NCBI GenBank assembly: GCA_943328795.2
Contig: CALQBK020000005.1
Location: forward strand, 1-59,709
Source: Bifidobacterium breve
Lineage (GTDB): Bacteria > Myxococcota_A > UBA796 > SXON01
DNA: 59,709 nt
Direction of reading: 5' to 3'
Positions within the stretch are counted from its first letter, which is position 1; each line of letters begins with the position of its first letter. The position numbers and the translations under genes are program-made. Shown here one piece after another: positions 8,832 through 17,322 of the stretch. The notes beneath the pieces are model-generated. The model was not told where the DNA came from. It saw only the letters and a list, made by a program, of their open reading frames with translations, and made no database searches.

Positions 8832-9454
8832 GCGGCCACCGGGAGCGCCCGCCAGGAGCGCCAACCCTGCACGCACATCAACAGGAACACGATGTACAGC
8901 ACGGCGATCAGCGGCAGGCCGCGCGACCAATACAGCGGGATGGACACGACGTCGATCGCGATCCACCACGCCCACGTCTCCAACTTTCGCTGGTTCAGCA
9001 AGACTTGGGCGGCGACGCTCCCCGCGGTGATCGCGGAGTCAATCCAGGGCGACGCACCCTTCACTTGGGTGAGGCCCCACCACAGCACCGGGACGGTCGC
9101 GATGACCGCGACCGCCAACATTGCGTGGTGCCGGGGCGACGTGCGGCCAACCGGGTCGTCCGGCTTACCGCCCTGGCCGTTCGCCCAGAGCCACCAGCCG
9201 TGCACCGACAGCAGAATGAAGAGCACTTGCAAGGACGCGTCCGCGAACAGCCTCGTCTGCAAGAAGACGAGCCCGAGGGCCACGCCGTTCACGATTCCAA
9301 CCGGGAAGTTCCAAATGCTCGCGCGGACCGTCAACCCAACACAGAGCAGCCCGGTCGCGAAGCCGAACAGGTCCCCGGCCGAGAGCGGCATGCCGAGGGC
9401 GAAGAGCAGCGGCGCGGTGAGCGGATCGAGCCAGGGGAACAGGGTCACCTCCAT
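8828..9454 (-). CDS. pnuC: PnuC family nicotinamide riboside transporter
   Basis: PnuC facilitates diffusion of nicotinamide riboside across the inner membrane, and uptake is driven by phosphorylation inside. The 208-residue protein is almost entirely hydrophobic with about seven predicted membrane segments. It shows the family signature in order: NFPVGIVNG, then TRLFADASLQVLFI, then the aromatic SVHGWWLW. Length is normal for the family. The stop codon overlaps the GTG of the downstream NadR-like kinase, so transporter and trapping enzyme are translated together. No NiaR or NadQ operator is evident upstream; only six bases separate it from the pentapeptide gene's end, so both may belong to one long minus-strand transcript. 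Confidence 0.92.
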   Translation of the reverse strand: MEVTLFPWLDPLTAPLLFALGMPLSAGDLFGFATGLLCVGLTVRASIWNFPVGIVNGVALGLVFLQTRLFADASLQVLFILLSVHGWWLWANGQGGKPDDPVGRTSPRHHAMLAVAVIATVPVLWWGLTQVKGASPWIDSAITAGSVAAQVLLNQRKLETWAWWIAIDVVSIPLYWSRGLPLIAVLYIVFLLMCVQGWRSWRALPVAA

Positions 9455-9460
9455 CCCGGT

Positions 9461-10120
9461 TTAACGGCGCGGGCGCCTCGGCGGCGCGGTCCCAAAACCC
9501 CGGGTGGGGCTCGGCTCCGCCGGGCCGAGCAGGGCGTCGAGGTCCGGGCACACCATCCCCAGGTCCCGGACGAGCTGCGCGGCCATCGCGACGTCGATGC
9601 GGGTCCCGCTCGTCTTGCACGTGCGGGCGTCGAAGAACGCGCCGCGCGCGCCGGAGAGGTCGGCGTTGTCCAACACGGCGTGCCGCAGGGTGGCCCCCGA
9701 CATCTCGCAGGCGGGGAACCGCGCGCCGGTGAGATCGCAGCTCGTGAAGTCCACGCCGAGGAGCCCGCACTCGGCCATCACCAGGCCGCGGAGCTTCATG
9801 CCGGAGAACGTGGAGTTGTCGAGCCGGCAGCGCTCGAAGGCCAGCGAGAGGAGGGTCGGCCGGACGTTGGTCCAGTTCACGCCCATGACCCGGCAGCCAA
9901 CGAACCGGGCGCCGCGGAGCGTGGAATTCAGGAAGCTCGCGGTGGTCAGCTCGCAATTGGCGAACACCACGTCGTCGAAGTGGCAGCCAACGAAGCGGGT
10001 CCCGGTGAGCGTGCAGCCGTCGAACCGCACGCGCTCGTACTCGGCGCGCTCGACCTCGGCGCCGGCGGCGTCCACGTCTTTGAACCCGTGGTCGACGAAC
10101 GCCCCGGAGACGGCGCTCAC
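9461..10120 (-). CDS. Pentapeptide-repeat protein
   Basis: The 219-residue protein is built of A(D/N)LxF-type pentapeptides, which fold as a right-handed quadrilateral beta-helix. Examples are FDGCTLTGTRFVGCHF, FANCELTTASFLNS, FERCRLDNSTFSGMKL and FTSCDLTGARFPACEM. Qnr and McbG proteins of this class mimic DNA and protect DNA gyrase from quinolones or microcins, but many pentapeptide proteins have no known role and the repeat alone does not prove gyrase binding. The C-terminal 35 residues are Pro- and Arg-rich and outside the repeat. The start is GTG at 10120, overlapping the stop of the 2-oxoglutarate dehydrogenase gene as GTGA, so it is translationally coupled to a core metabolic enzyme, which is odd. 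Confidence 0.85.
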   Translation of the reverse strand: MSAVSGAFVDHGFKDVDAAGAEVERAEYERVRFDGCTLTGTRFVGCHFDDVVFANCELTTASFLNSTLRGARFVGCRVMGVNWTNVRPTLLSLAFERCRLDNSTFSGMKLRGLVMAECGLLGVDFTSCDLTGARFPACEMSGATLRHAVLDNADLSGARGAFFDARTCKTSGTRIDVAMAAQLVRDLGMVCPDLDALLGPAEPSPTRGFGTAPPRRPRR

Positions 10121-12855
10121 CCGCCCAGCGCCTCGTTCACGAGCTGGTCCTGCTCGGCCTTGTGGCGGTCGGCGTAGCCCGTCGCGGTGGACGCAGAGGG
10201 CGCGCGACCCGCGTACGTCAACGGGATGCCGGCGTCCAGGCACTCGAGCGCGACGAAGCTCCACCCCCCCATGTTCTTCGACTCCTCTTGGCACCACACC
10301 CGCTTCGCGCCCGGGTTGCGGTCGAGCTCGGCCTGGATCTCGGCGAGCGGGAACGGGTAGAGCTGCTCGACGCGCACGATGCTGACGTTCTTGTCCCCGC
10401 GGGCGGCCACGAGGTCGTAGTACACCTTGCCGGAGCAGAGCACCACGCGGTCGGCCCCCGCGCGGTCGGGGATCACCGACTGGAAGCTCCCCTCCGCGAG
10501 GTCTTCGAGGCTCGACACGGCCTCCGGGTGTCGCAGCAGGCTCTTCGGCGTGAAGATCACCAGCGGATCGCGCAACGACCGGAGCACTTGGCGGCGCAGC
10601 AGGTGGAACACCTGGGCGGGCGTCGTGCAGTTGACGACCTGGATGTTGCCTTGCGCCGAGAGCTGCAGGAAGCGCTCGATGCGCGCCGAGCTGTGCTCGG
10701 GGCCCTGCCCTTCGTAGCCGTGGGGCAAGAGCAGCACCAACCCAGAGAGCCGGTTCCACTTGGCGTGGCTGGAGACCAGGAAGTTGTCGATGATGACCTG
10801 CGCGCCGTTGGCGAAGTCGCCGAACTGGGCCTCCCAGATCACGAGCGCGTCGGGGTAGTCGAGCGAGTAGCCGAACTCGAAGCCGAGCACACCCGCCTCG
10901 GAGAGCAGCGAGTTGTGGACCTCGAAGCGGGCCTGGTCGGGCGCTAGGTGCTGCATCGGCGCGTGCTCGGCGCCGGACTCCTGGTCGAACAGCACCGCGT
11001 GGCGGTGGGAGAACGTGCCGCGCTTGCAGTCTTGCCCCGAGAGCCGCACCGGCGCGCCCCCCGGTGCTGTGCCCGCGCCGGTGACAAGCGTCGCGTACGC
11101 CAACAGCTCGCCCGCCGCCCAGTCGAGCGGGCGCGTGCCCGCGGCCTGCTCCTCGCGGCCCTTGAAGATGCCGCTGATCTTCCGGTTCAAGTGGAACCCG
11201 CCCGGCAGCGCGTTGAGCTTGCGGAGCAGCTCGCTCAACACCGGCTTCGGCACCCGCGTGTCCACGTGGTCGGGCGCCTTGCTGTGGAACCCGGCCCACA
11301 GCCCTTGCAGCGCGCTCGGCGGCTTGTGATCCGCCGGCGTGTGCCCAGCGGCCAGCGCCGCCTCGAGCTCGGCGCGCACGCCGGCCTCCATGACGTCGGC
11401 GTCCGCCTGGGCGAGCACCCCGCGGGCGATCAGCGAGCGGAGGTACACCGCGCGGACGCCGGGGTGGGCCGCGATGCGGCGGTACATCTCCGGCTGCGTG
11501 TAGGCCGGCTCGTCCTGCTCGTTGTGGCCCCACTTGCGAAAGCAGTAGAGGTCGATCACCACGTCGCGGTGGAACGCCTGGCGGTACTCCATCGCGAGCG
11601 TGACGATACGCGCGACGGTCTCGGCGTCCTCGCCGTTCACGTGGAAGATCGGCACGCCGAGCATGCGGGCGACCGCGGTGCAGTACGGGGTCGAGCGCGC
11701 GTCGTGCGGCGAGGTGGTGAAGCCGACCTGGTTGTTCAGCACGACGTGGACGGTGCCGCCGGTGCTGTAGCCGCGCAGGCCGGAGAGGTTCAGGACCTCC
11801 TGGTTGATGCCCTGGCCCGCGAAGGCGGCGTCGCCGTGGATCAGCAGCGGCACGATGGTCTCGCCCCGCGCGTCCCCCGCCCGGTCCATCTTCGCGCGCA
11901 CCCGGCCCTCGACCACGGGGTTCACGAACTCGAGGTGCGACGGGTTGAACGCGAGCGACAGGTGCATCGGCTGGCCCTCGATCACGCGGTCCGAGGAGTA
12001 CCCGAGGTGGTACTTCACGTCCCCCGTCAGGTCGGGGTCGTGCTCCTCCGCGTGCACGCCCTTGAACTCCGCGAGCAGGTCGCGGGGGGGCTTGCCCATG
12101 ATGTTCACGAGCACGTTGAGCCGGCCGCGGTGCGCCATGCCGATCAGCACCTCGCGCACGCCGCGCCGGGCGGCCTCGGTCACCAGCAAGTCGAGCAGCA
12201 CGATGATTGACTCGCCGCCCTCGACCGAGAAGCGCTTGTTGCCGAGGAACTTCGTGTGCAAGAAGCGCTCGAGGCCCTCGGCGCGCGTGAGCATCTCGAG
12301 CATCCGCAGCTGCGCGTCGCGCGGGACAGGCGGCAGGTTTGCGATCCGCTCGAAGCGGTCTTGAATCCAGCGCTTCTCCTCGGGGTCGAGCATGTTCATG
12401 AACTCGACGCCGACGGCCCCGCAGTAGCTCTGCCGCAGGCGCTCGATTACGTCGCGGAGCTTGGCGCGGGGCGCCATGCCGATGAGCGGGCTCGTGAACA
12501 CCTCGGCTTCGAGATCCGCCGCGGTGAACCCGTAGAAGTCGGGGTCGAGCTCGGGGTGCGCGACCGGGAGCTTGCCGGAGACGCCCTCGCGGCCGCCAAA
12601 GCCGAGCGGGTCGATCGTCGCGGCCCAGTGGCCTTGCACCCGGTACGCGTTGATGAGCCGCACGACCTTGCCCTGGCGCTCGGTCGCGGCGGGGTCGCCC
12701 CCCGCGGTCGGCCGGGACGCGAAGATGCTGCGCGGCGTGACGGTCGGCCCAGCGACACCGTGGCCGTTCGCGACCAGGGCCTCGAGGTACGCGGCGTTCT
12801 CGCCCGTGAGGTGGGTGTCGGAGCGCGGGGTGGAGGGTATCGGCGCGGAGGGCAT
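10117..12855 (-). CDS. sucA: 2-oxoglutarate dehydrogenase E1 component (thiamine diphosphate)
   Basis: E1 decarboxylates 2-oxoglutarate and passes the succinyl group to the lipoyl arm of E2 in the TCA cycle. The 912-residue protein has the complete family layout: the N-terminal PRSDTHLTGENAAYLEAL, the thiamine diphosphate region with GMAHRGRLNVL and HGDAAFAGQGI, the VLNNQVGFTTSP block, SHRHAVLFDQESG, QVIIDNFLVS, and the C-terminal VWCQEESKNMGGW. Length agrees with E. coli SucA. I start at ATG 12855 rather than the farther upstream frame because family similarity begins close to this point. The E2 gene sucB is not adjacent and not in this window. Downstream it overlaps the pentapeptide gene by four bases. 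Upstream are two palindromic repeats in the 110-bp gap to the transporter gene. Confidence 0.95.
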   Translation of the reverse strand: MPSAPIPSTPRSDTHLTGENAAYLEALVANGHGVAGPTVTPRSIFASRPTAGGDPAATERQGKVVRLINAYRVQGHWAATIDPLGFGGREGVSGKLPVAHPELDPDFYGFTAADLEAEVFTSPLIGMAPRAKLRDVIERLRQSYCGAVGVEFMNMLDPEEKRWIQDRFERIANLPPVPRDAQLRMLEMLTRAEGLERFLHTKFLGNKRFSVEGGESIIVLLDLLVTEAARRGVREVLIGMAHRGRLNVLVNIMGKPPRDLLAEFKGVHAEEHDPDLTGDVKYHLGYSSDRVIEGQPMHLSLAFNPSHLEFVNPVVEGRVRAKMDRAGDARGETIVPLLIHGDAAFAGQGINQEVLNLSGLRGYSTGGTVHVVLNNQVGFTTSPHDARSTPYCTAVARMLGVPIFHVNGEDAETVARIVTLAMEYRQAFHRDVVIDLYCFRKWGHNEQDEPAYTQPEMYRRIAAHPGVRAVYLRSLIARGVLAQADADVMEAGVRAELEAALAAGHTPADHKPPSALQGLWAGFHSKAPDHVDTRVPKPVLSELLRKLNALPGGFHLNRKISGIFKGREEQAAGTRPLDWAAGELLAYATLVTGAGTAPGGAPVRLSGQDCKRGTFSHRHAVLFDQESGAEHAPMQHLAPDQARFEVHNSLLSEAGVLGFEFGYSLDYPDALVIWEAQFGDFANGAQVIIDNFLVSSHAKWNRLSGLVLLLPHGYEGQGPEHSSARIERFLQLSAQGNIQVVNCTTPAQVFHLLRRQVLRSLRDPLVIFTPKSLLRHPEAVSSLEDLAEGSFQSVIPDRAGADRVVLCSGKVYYDLVAARGDKNVSIVRVEQLYPFPLAEIQAELDRNPGAKRVWCQEESKNMGGWSFVALECLDAGIPLTYAGRAPSASTATGYADRHKAEQDQLVNEALGG

Positions 12856-12898
12856 GGCGCCGCGTCTATCGTGCCCCGGTGCGAGCCCCCACCGCGCC

Positions 12899-12933
12899 AC
12901 TGAGCAGAATCGGATGGGTCGTTTCTGCTCAGT
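12899..12933. repeat. 35-bp palindromic dispersed repeat, copy 1
   Basis: Perfect 11-bp arms ACTGAGCAGAA and TTCTGCTCAGT flank a 13-base centre TCGGATGGGTCGT. The element repeats after two bases (copy 2) and again 26 kb away (39410-39444). It can form a hairpin in the transcript between the transporter gene and sucA, 44 bp upstream of the sucA start. Confidence 0.85.
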
Positions 12934-12935
12934 GG

Positions 12936-12970
12936 ACTGAGCAGAATCGGATGGGTCGTTTCTGCTCAGT
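12936..12970. repeat. 35-bp palindromic dispersed repeat, copy 2
   Basis: Identical to copy 1 over all 35 bases and separated from it by GG. The stop codon of the AmpG-like transporter gene (TGA at 12966-12968, minus strand) lies inside the right arm, so the last codons of that gene are formed by the repeat. Confidence 0.85.
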
Positions 12971-14171
12971 CGGGGCGGACGCGGAAGGTGGCGGCGACGG
13001 CGGTGAACGCCACCACGGACGCCAAGGCCAGGTGGCCGGTGTACCCGAGCGCCTGGGCCGACGCGCCGCTCGCGATTGCAACGATGCCGTCGGCGATGAG
13101 CACGGTGCTCGCTTGGGTCGTGTAGTCGGACGCCGCGAGCCCCGGCCGGCAGTGGTTCATCATCATGGTGAAGAGCGCGGTGGTCGCCATCCCGCTGGTG
13201 AAGTGCTCGGCCAGGATCGCGACCGTGACGAGCTCACGCGCCCAGGGCCCGGCGTGCAGCTCGGCAGCCAGCACCCACGAGCTCAGCGCGACCGCCTGCA
13301 ACAGCGCGAAGGTCGGCAACGGCCGCGCGATGCGCGTGGTCAAGAACCCGCCCAGCACCGACCCGGCGATCGCGGCCGACGACCCGAGCGTCCCGAGCAT
13401 CCACCCGATGTCGGAGAGGCTGTAGTGCCAGTCGACCAGCATCGGCCGAATGCTCCCCGTGCCGAACGACGTGCCGAGCTTGTAGATCACCAGCACCCCG
13501 AACCAGCTCGCCATCCCCGGGGCCGAGAAGTAGGGCGCGGCCTTCCCCTCCGCCGGAGCGTCGGGCACCGGCGTGCTCGTGGCCTCCGCCGGCTCGAGCG
13601 GGCCGGTGACGAGCAGCGGCACGGCGGTCAGCACCAGCGCGCCCGCGAGCAGCCCGAGGGCGCTCGACCAGCCCTGCGCGTCCAGCACCGTGAGCATGTA
13701 GCCCCCGCCGATCACCATGCCGAGCCGGTACCCAGCGACCTGGGCGCCGTTCCCGAGCCCCCGGGCGCCGGGCTCCAGGGCCTCGACGGTCATCGCGTCG
13801 GTCGGGATGTCTTGCGTAGCCGACACGAGGTTCGAGAGGACGACGAGCACGAACACGGGGACCGCGGCGGCGCGCGGGTCGAGCGGGGTCCCGAGGAGCA
13901 GCAGGGCCACCGCGGTCAACTGCAGCGCGAGCACGCTGAAGCGGCGCGCCCGGGGGTTCGCGAACCGCGGGTGGTTGAACGCCGGCGCCCAGAGGAGCTT
14001 CAGCACCCAGGGCAACGCGAGCAGGTTGGACGCGGAGACCGCGAGCAACGACGCGCCCGACTGGCGCATCAGGACCGGGACGCACTGGCTGAAGAACCCG
14101 AAGGGCAGCCCCTGGGCGACGTACAGCGAGGTGAGCACGACGAGGCGGGTCGGGGTGGATGCGCGCGGCAT
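12966..14171 (-). CDS. AmpG-like MFS permease
   Basis: The 401-residue protein has about twelve hydrophobic segments and the opening YVAQGLPFGFFSQCVPVLMR, characteristic of the AmpG/PAT branch of the major facilitator superfamily. AmpG imports anhydro-muropeptides for cell-wall recycling; other branch members carry acetyl-CoA or siderophore-linked substrates. Further signatures are LLALPWVLKLLWAP, the loop VSATQDIPTDAMTVEAL (the TQDIxxDA motif of AmpG) and GSFGTGS-like turns. Length is somewhat short of E. coli AmpG (491) but normal for the shorter AmpG-like group. Its stop is inside a 35-bp palindromic repeat. No other peptidoglycan recycling gene is adjacent, so the substrate is inferred from family only. 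Confidence 0.85.
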   Translation of the reverse strand: MPRASTPTRLVVLTSLYVAQGLPFGFFSQCVPVLMRQSGASLLAVSASNLLALPWVLKLLWAPAFNHPRFANPRARRFSVLALQLTAVALLLLGTPLDPRAAAVPVFVLVVLSNLVSATQDIPTDAMTVEALEPGARGLGNGAQVAGYRLGMVIGGGYMLTVLDAQGWSSALGLLAGALVLTAVPLLVTGPLEPAEATSTPVPDAPAEGKAAPYFSAPGMASWFGVLVIYKLGTSFGTGSIRPMLVDWHYSLSDIGWMLGTLGSSAAIAGSVLGGFLTTRIARPLPTFALLQAVALSSWVLAAELHAGPWARELVTVAILAEHFTSGMATTALFTMMMNHCRPGLAASDYTTQASTVLIADGIVAIASGASAQALGYTGHLALASVVAFTAVAATFRVRPD

Positions 14172-14190
14172 CGGCCAACGTACCCGTTGC

Positions 14191-15552
14191 TCAGTTCCCG
14201 TGGGTCCGGCAGCGGGCCGCGTAGTTCTCCGGGCAGTCGAAGCTCAAGAGCCAGTCATCGACGAGCGCCTCGATCGCCGCGCGGTCCGTCTCCGGGGCCC
14301 GCTCCTCGATCAGGTCCACCATGTCCTGCATCCGCGCCGCCTGCCCGACATGGGTCGTGTAGAACTCGCTGAGCACGACGTCGAGCTCGTCCTGGCCGAT
14401 CACGTCCGCGACCTCTTCGTAGAAGCACGCGCCCTTCATGTAGGGGGTGATCGACCACAGGTCGTCGTTCACAAAGTCGATCTCGTTGCACGTGTCCGGC
14501 AGCACGATCGTGTTCACGAGGGTTGGGTCGCGCGAGCTGTCCTCGCAGATCGGCACGAGGAAGTCGTCCACGTAGTAGGCCCACTCGCTCGGGCCATCGA
14601 CCTGCTCGAGCGCGCGGGCCGCGATGTACGTCGTGGTGCCCTCCGAGAGCACGAAGTCCTCCCAGCAGGCGATGCGCACGCCGTCGCCGAACCAGCCGTG
14701 GCCCGCCTCGTGCACCTGGGCCTCCTCGTCGTTGAAGTCGAACTTCCCGACGTGCACGAACGGGTGGTGCTCCATCCCGCCCCACGAGTCCGCGCCCCAG
14801 TCGACCTCGACCGTGCCGGCCACTGGGCCGAAGTTGTAGGGCCCGTACGTCTGCTCAAAGTAGTCGAACGCGTCGACCAGGTGGGCGGTGCCCTCCTCCG
14901 CGTCGTCGAGCCCGTCGCCGAGGTACCAGGCCGACAACGAGGTCCCCGCAGTGGTCACGCCAAGGTCGAGCTTCGTGTACTCGCCGACCGCGACGGCCGC
15001 GATGTAGGTGGGTCCATCGCCGTAGGTGGACGTCGGGTAGACCGCGGTCATCCCGTCCTCGACCCCGGTCACGTCCATCGTGAACGTGACCCCGTCGTCC
15101 ATCGACGGGTCGCACGGGAACAGGTTGCTGCAGTAGTAGGGCCACACGAACGTCACGCCGAGCAGCGGCATCCACCCGTCGAAGGTCATCGGCGTGCGGG
15201 CGGTGAACGCGTAGTCGACGCCTACGGTCACCGCGTCGGTGGCCCCGGGGGTGGAGACCGTCAGCGTGCCGTCCAGGATGTCCGGCTCCACGGAGGCGCC
15301 GTCGAGGGTCACCGCGGACACGTCGAGCCCGGCGACGTCGAGGGTGACCTTCCCTTCGCCGGGCACGACCACGAGCGCCGCCCGACCGGTGAGCGCCGCG
15401 AGGTCGAGCGCCAGGTCGATCGACTGGATGTCCTGCCGCACGACGTCCTTGTCGCGGCCATCCAGGCCCCCGGTGTCGTCGCCGCCGTCGCAGCCGATCG
15501 GGGCGAACACGGACACGGCGAGAACGAGGGGGAGAAAACCGTAATTGAGCAT
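14191..15552 (-). CDS. M1-like metallopeptidase lipoprotein
   Basis: ATG at 15552 gives a lipoprotein signal with lipobox PIGC (C21), followed by an acidic Gly/Asp linker, so the mature protein is lipid-anchored at the cell envelope. The catalytic zinc site is HEAGH (H281 to H285) with the third ligand E304, the exact HExxH-x18-E spacing of peptidase family M1 (gluzincins). The preceding GGMEHHPF (around residue 265) corresponds to the GxMEN exopeptidase motif, with histidine in place of asparagine. The N-terminal part resembles the beta-saddle of aminopeptidase N. At 453 residues it lacks the large C-terminal ERAP-like domain of APN. It is divergent from the SGNH hydrolase, with 83 bp between starts. 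Many cysteines suggest disulfides. Confidence 0.87.
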   Translation of the reverse strand: MLNYGFLPLVLAVSVFAPIGCDGGDDTGGLDGRDKDVVRQDIQSIDLALDLAALTGRAALVVVPGEGKVTLDVAGLDVSAVTLDGASVEPDILDGTLTVSTPGATDAVTVGVDYAFTARTPMTFDGWMPLLGVTFVWPYYCSNLFPCDPSMDDGVTFTMDVTGVEDGMTAVYPTSTYGDGPTYIAAVAVGEYTKLDLGVTTAGTSLSAWYLGDGLDDAEEGTAHLVDAFDYFEQTYGPYNFGPVAGTVEVDWGADSWGGMEHHPFVHVGKFDFNDEEAQVHEAGHGWFGDGVRIACWEDFVLSEGTTTYIAARALEQVDGPSEWAYYVDDFLVPICEDSSRDPTLVNTIVLPDTCNEIDFVNDDLWSITPYMKGACFYEEVADVIGQDELDVVLSEFYTTHVGQAARMQDMVDLIEERAPETDRAAIEALVDDWLLSFDCPENYAARCRTHGN

Positions 15553-15635
15553 CGCGGCCGCTACCCGGTCGGCGTCGGTTCGGCAAGGCGCGGCTCCCGG
15601 GTGACGCTCGCCGGACGAGCGAAATAGGTGGGTTT

Positions 15636-16454
15636 GTGAGCTGGCTCCCTCTCTCTGTCCGAAAGCACCTGCCGGGCTGGCGCGCCGACACCCCCGAGGC
15701 GTTCCTCGCGGGCGTCTCGCGCCCGGCGGCGGGCCGGCTCGTGGTGTGCGCGGGGGACAGCAACACACAGGGGCAGGTGAGCGCGAGCTACGTGACGCTG
15801 CTCGGGCAGCGGCTCGGCCGTCTCGGCTACCAGTTCGTCAACGCGGGCACGAACGGGCACCTCGCGTACAACGTGGCCCAGCGGCTGGACGAGATCGTCG
15901 CGTGCCGCCCCGACGTCGTCACGCTGCTGGTCGGGACCAACGACGTGAACAGCCAGTTCGACGACGGCTGGCGGCGCCGGTACCAGCGGGACCAGCGGTT
16001 GCCGGTGGCGCCGTCGCTCCCGTGGTACCGCGAGAACGTGGCGACGATCTTCGAGCGCCTGCGCCGGGACACACCCGCGCGCGTGGCGGTGCTGGAGATC
16101 CCGATGCTCGGGGAGGACCTCGGCAGCCGCATGAATGACCTGGTGCGCGCGTACAACGCGGCGCTGCACGAGGTCGCGGCCGACCACGGCGTCGCGGTGC
16201 TGCCGCTCTACGACCGGCTGTGCGAGCTGCTCCCGCCGGGTCATGCCCCGCCGCCCTACGCCGGCGAGCTTGGGCCGATCGCGCGCGCCGCGGTGGCCAG
16301 CCAGGTGCTCGGGCGGAGCTGGGACGCGATCTCCGACCAGGCCGGCATGGCGCTGCTGACCGACCACCTCCACCTGAACGACCGCGCGGCGGCCGTCGTC
16401 GCCGACCTGGTGAGCGGGTTCATCGTGCAGCGCGAGGAGCCCCGGCGGCCGTGA
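15636..16454 (+). CDS. SGNH/GDSL-family hydrolase
   Basis: This is a serine esterase or acyl hydrolase of the SGNH fold. The nucleophile lies in VVCAGDSNTQ (S42, block I). The block II glycine is in VNAGTNG. LLVGTNDVN is block III (N102). The catalytic Asp and His are in TDHLHLND near the C-terminus (block V). All four invariant residues are present, so it should be active. Length (272) is normal. I see no clear signal peptide, so it is probably cytoplasmic unless exported by another route. Start is GTG at 15636. The neighbour on the right is convergent and the left neighbour divergent, so it is monocistronic. Substrates in this family include lysophospholipids, acylated sugars and peptidoglycan acetyl groups. 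Confidence 0.88.
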   Translation: MSWLPLSVRKHLPGWRADTPEAFLAGVSRPAAGRLVVCAGDSNTQGQVSASYVTLLGQRLGRLGYQFVNAGTNGHLAYNVAQRLDEIVACRPDVVTLLVGTNDVNSQFDDGWRRRYQRDQRLPVAPSLPWYRENVATIFERLRRDTPARVAVLEIPMLGEDLGSRMNDLVRAYNAALHEVAADHGVAVLPLYDRLCELLPPGHAPPPYAGELGPIARAAVASQVLGRSWDAISDQAGMALLTDHLHLNDRAAAVVADLVSGFIVQREEPRRP

Positions 16455-16463
16455 TCCGCGGCG

Positions 16464-17270
16464 CTACGGCCGGGGCTGCGCCAAGTGGCTCAACAGCGCC
16501 GTCGCGGCCGCCGACCGCGTCCGGGCCAGCGGCGCGAGCGCCCAGAACGGCGCCGTGTCCGGCAGCGCACCCCGCAGCACCTCCACGAGCGCGCCGCTGT
16601 CGAGCTCGTGCTGGCAGGTGAGCTCGAGCAGCGGGGCGATGCCCAGGCCGTCCACGGCCGCCCGGCGCGCGGTCTCCAGGCTGTTCGCACGGACGCGGTT
16701 GCGGATGTGCACGCGGACGTACGCGCCGTCGCCCTTCACCCGCCGGATCGCGTTCGGGGCCCAGGGGTCCATGCAGATCCCGTCGTGGTCTGCGAGCTCC
16801 TCGACGTGCTCCGGGGTCCCGCGGCGGGCCAGGTAGCCGGGGCTCGCGGCGAGCAGGATGCGCGACTCGTACACCTTCAGCGCGCTGAACTCCATCGTGT
16901 CCGGGGCGGGGCCCCCGCGCAGGGCGATGTCGATCTCGGCGGCCACCAAGTCCACGCGCTCCAGCGTGTGCGTGAGCTCCAGGTCCACGTCCGGGTGCGC
17001 GCGCAAGAAGCCGGACAGGAGCTCCCAGATCACGCCACCGTCGTCGGGCGGGGCGGTGACGCGGAGCGTGCCGGAGGGGCGATCCCGCGTGCCGACGGCC
17101 GCGCGCACGGCGTCGGCGAGCAGCGCGGGGATGCGCGAGGTGTGCTCGTAGAACCGGCGCCCCGCCTCGGTGAGCCCCACGCTGCGCGTCGTCCGCAGCA
17201 AGAGCGTGAAGCCGAGCTGCTCCTCGAGCCGGGCGACCCGCCGGCTGACAGCGGAGCCCGGGGGAAGCTG
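16464..17270 (-). pseudogene. LysR-family regulator lacking the start of its DNA-binding domain
   Basis: The protein carries a full LysR substrate-binding domain (GTLRVTAPPDDGG, VDLELTH, DIALRGGPAPD, ILLAASPGYLARRG, ANSLETARRAAVDGLGIAPL) of the subgroup typified by AaeR/DmlR-like regulators. It also carries the second half of the winged helix: SAVSRRVARLEEQLG, LLLRTTRSVGLTEAG. The roughly 30 residues that normally precede SAVSRR, forming the first helices of the HTH, are absent. None of the three minus-strand frames upstream of 17260 contains them. No convincing start codon exists before the frame enters the oppositely transcribed gene at 17323; the frame is open to 17435 only as an overlap. 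I read this as a 5'-truncated regulator, probably inactive. A 22-bp perfect palindrome lies exactly at the break point. Confidence 0.65.
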
Positions 17271-17291
17271 ACCTTCCCGATCGGGAAGGTC
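17270..17291. promoter_or_regulatory. 22-bp perfect palindrome (GACCTTCCCGA and its inverse)
   Basis: The half-site GACCTTCCCGA is followed at once by its exact complement TCGGGAAGGTC. It ends 31 bp upstream of the GTG start of the phosphodiester glycosidase and at the point where LysR similarity is lost. ACCTTCC/GGAAGGT arms recall MerR-type operators, although the spacer here is six rather than seven bases. It is either an operator or a recombination scar. Confidence 0.55.
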
Positions 17292-17322
17292 CAGGCTCCG
17301 GCGGCCCTGGTATGCTCCGGCC

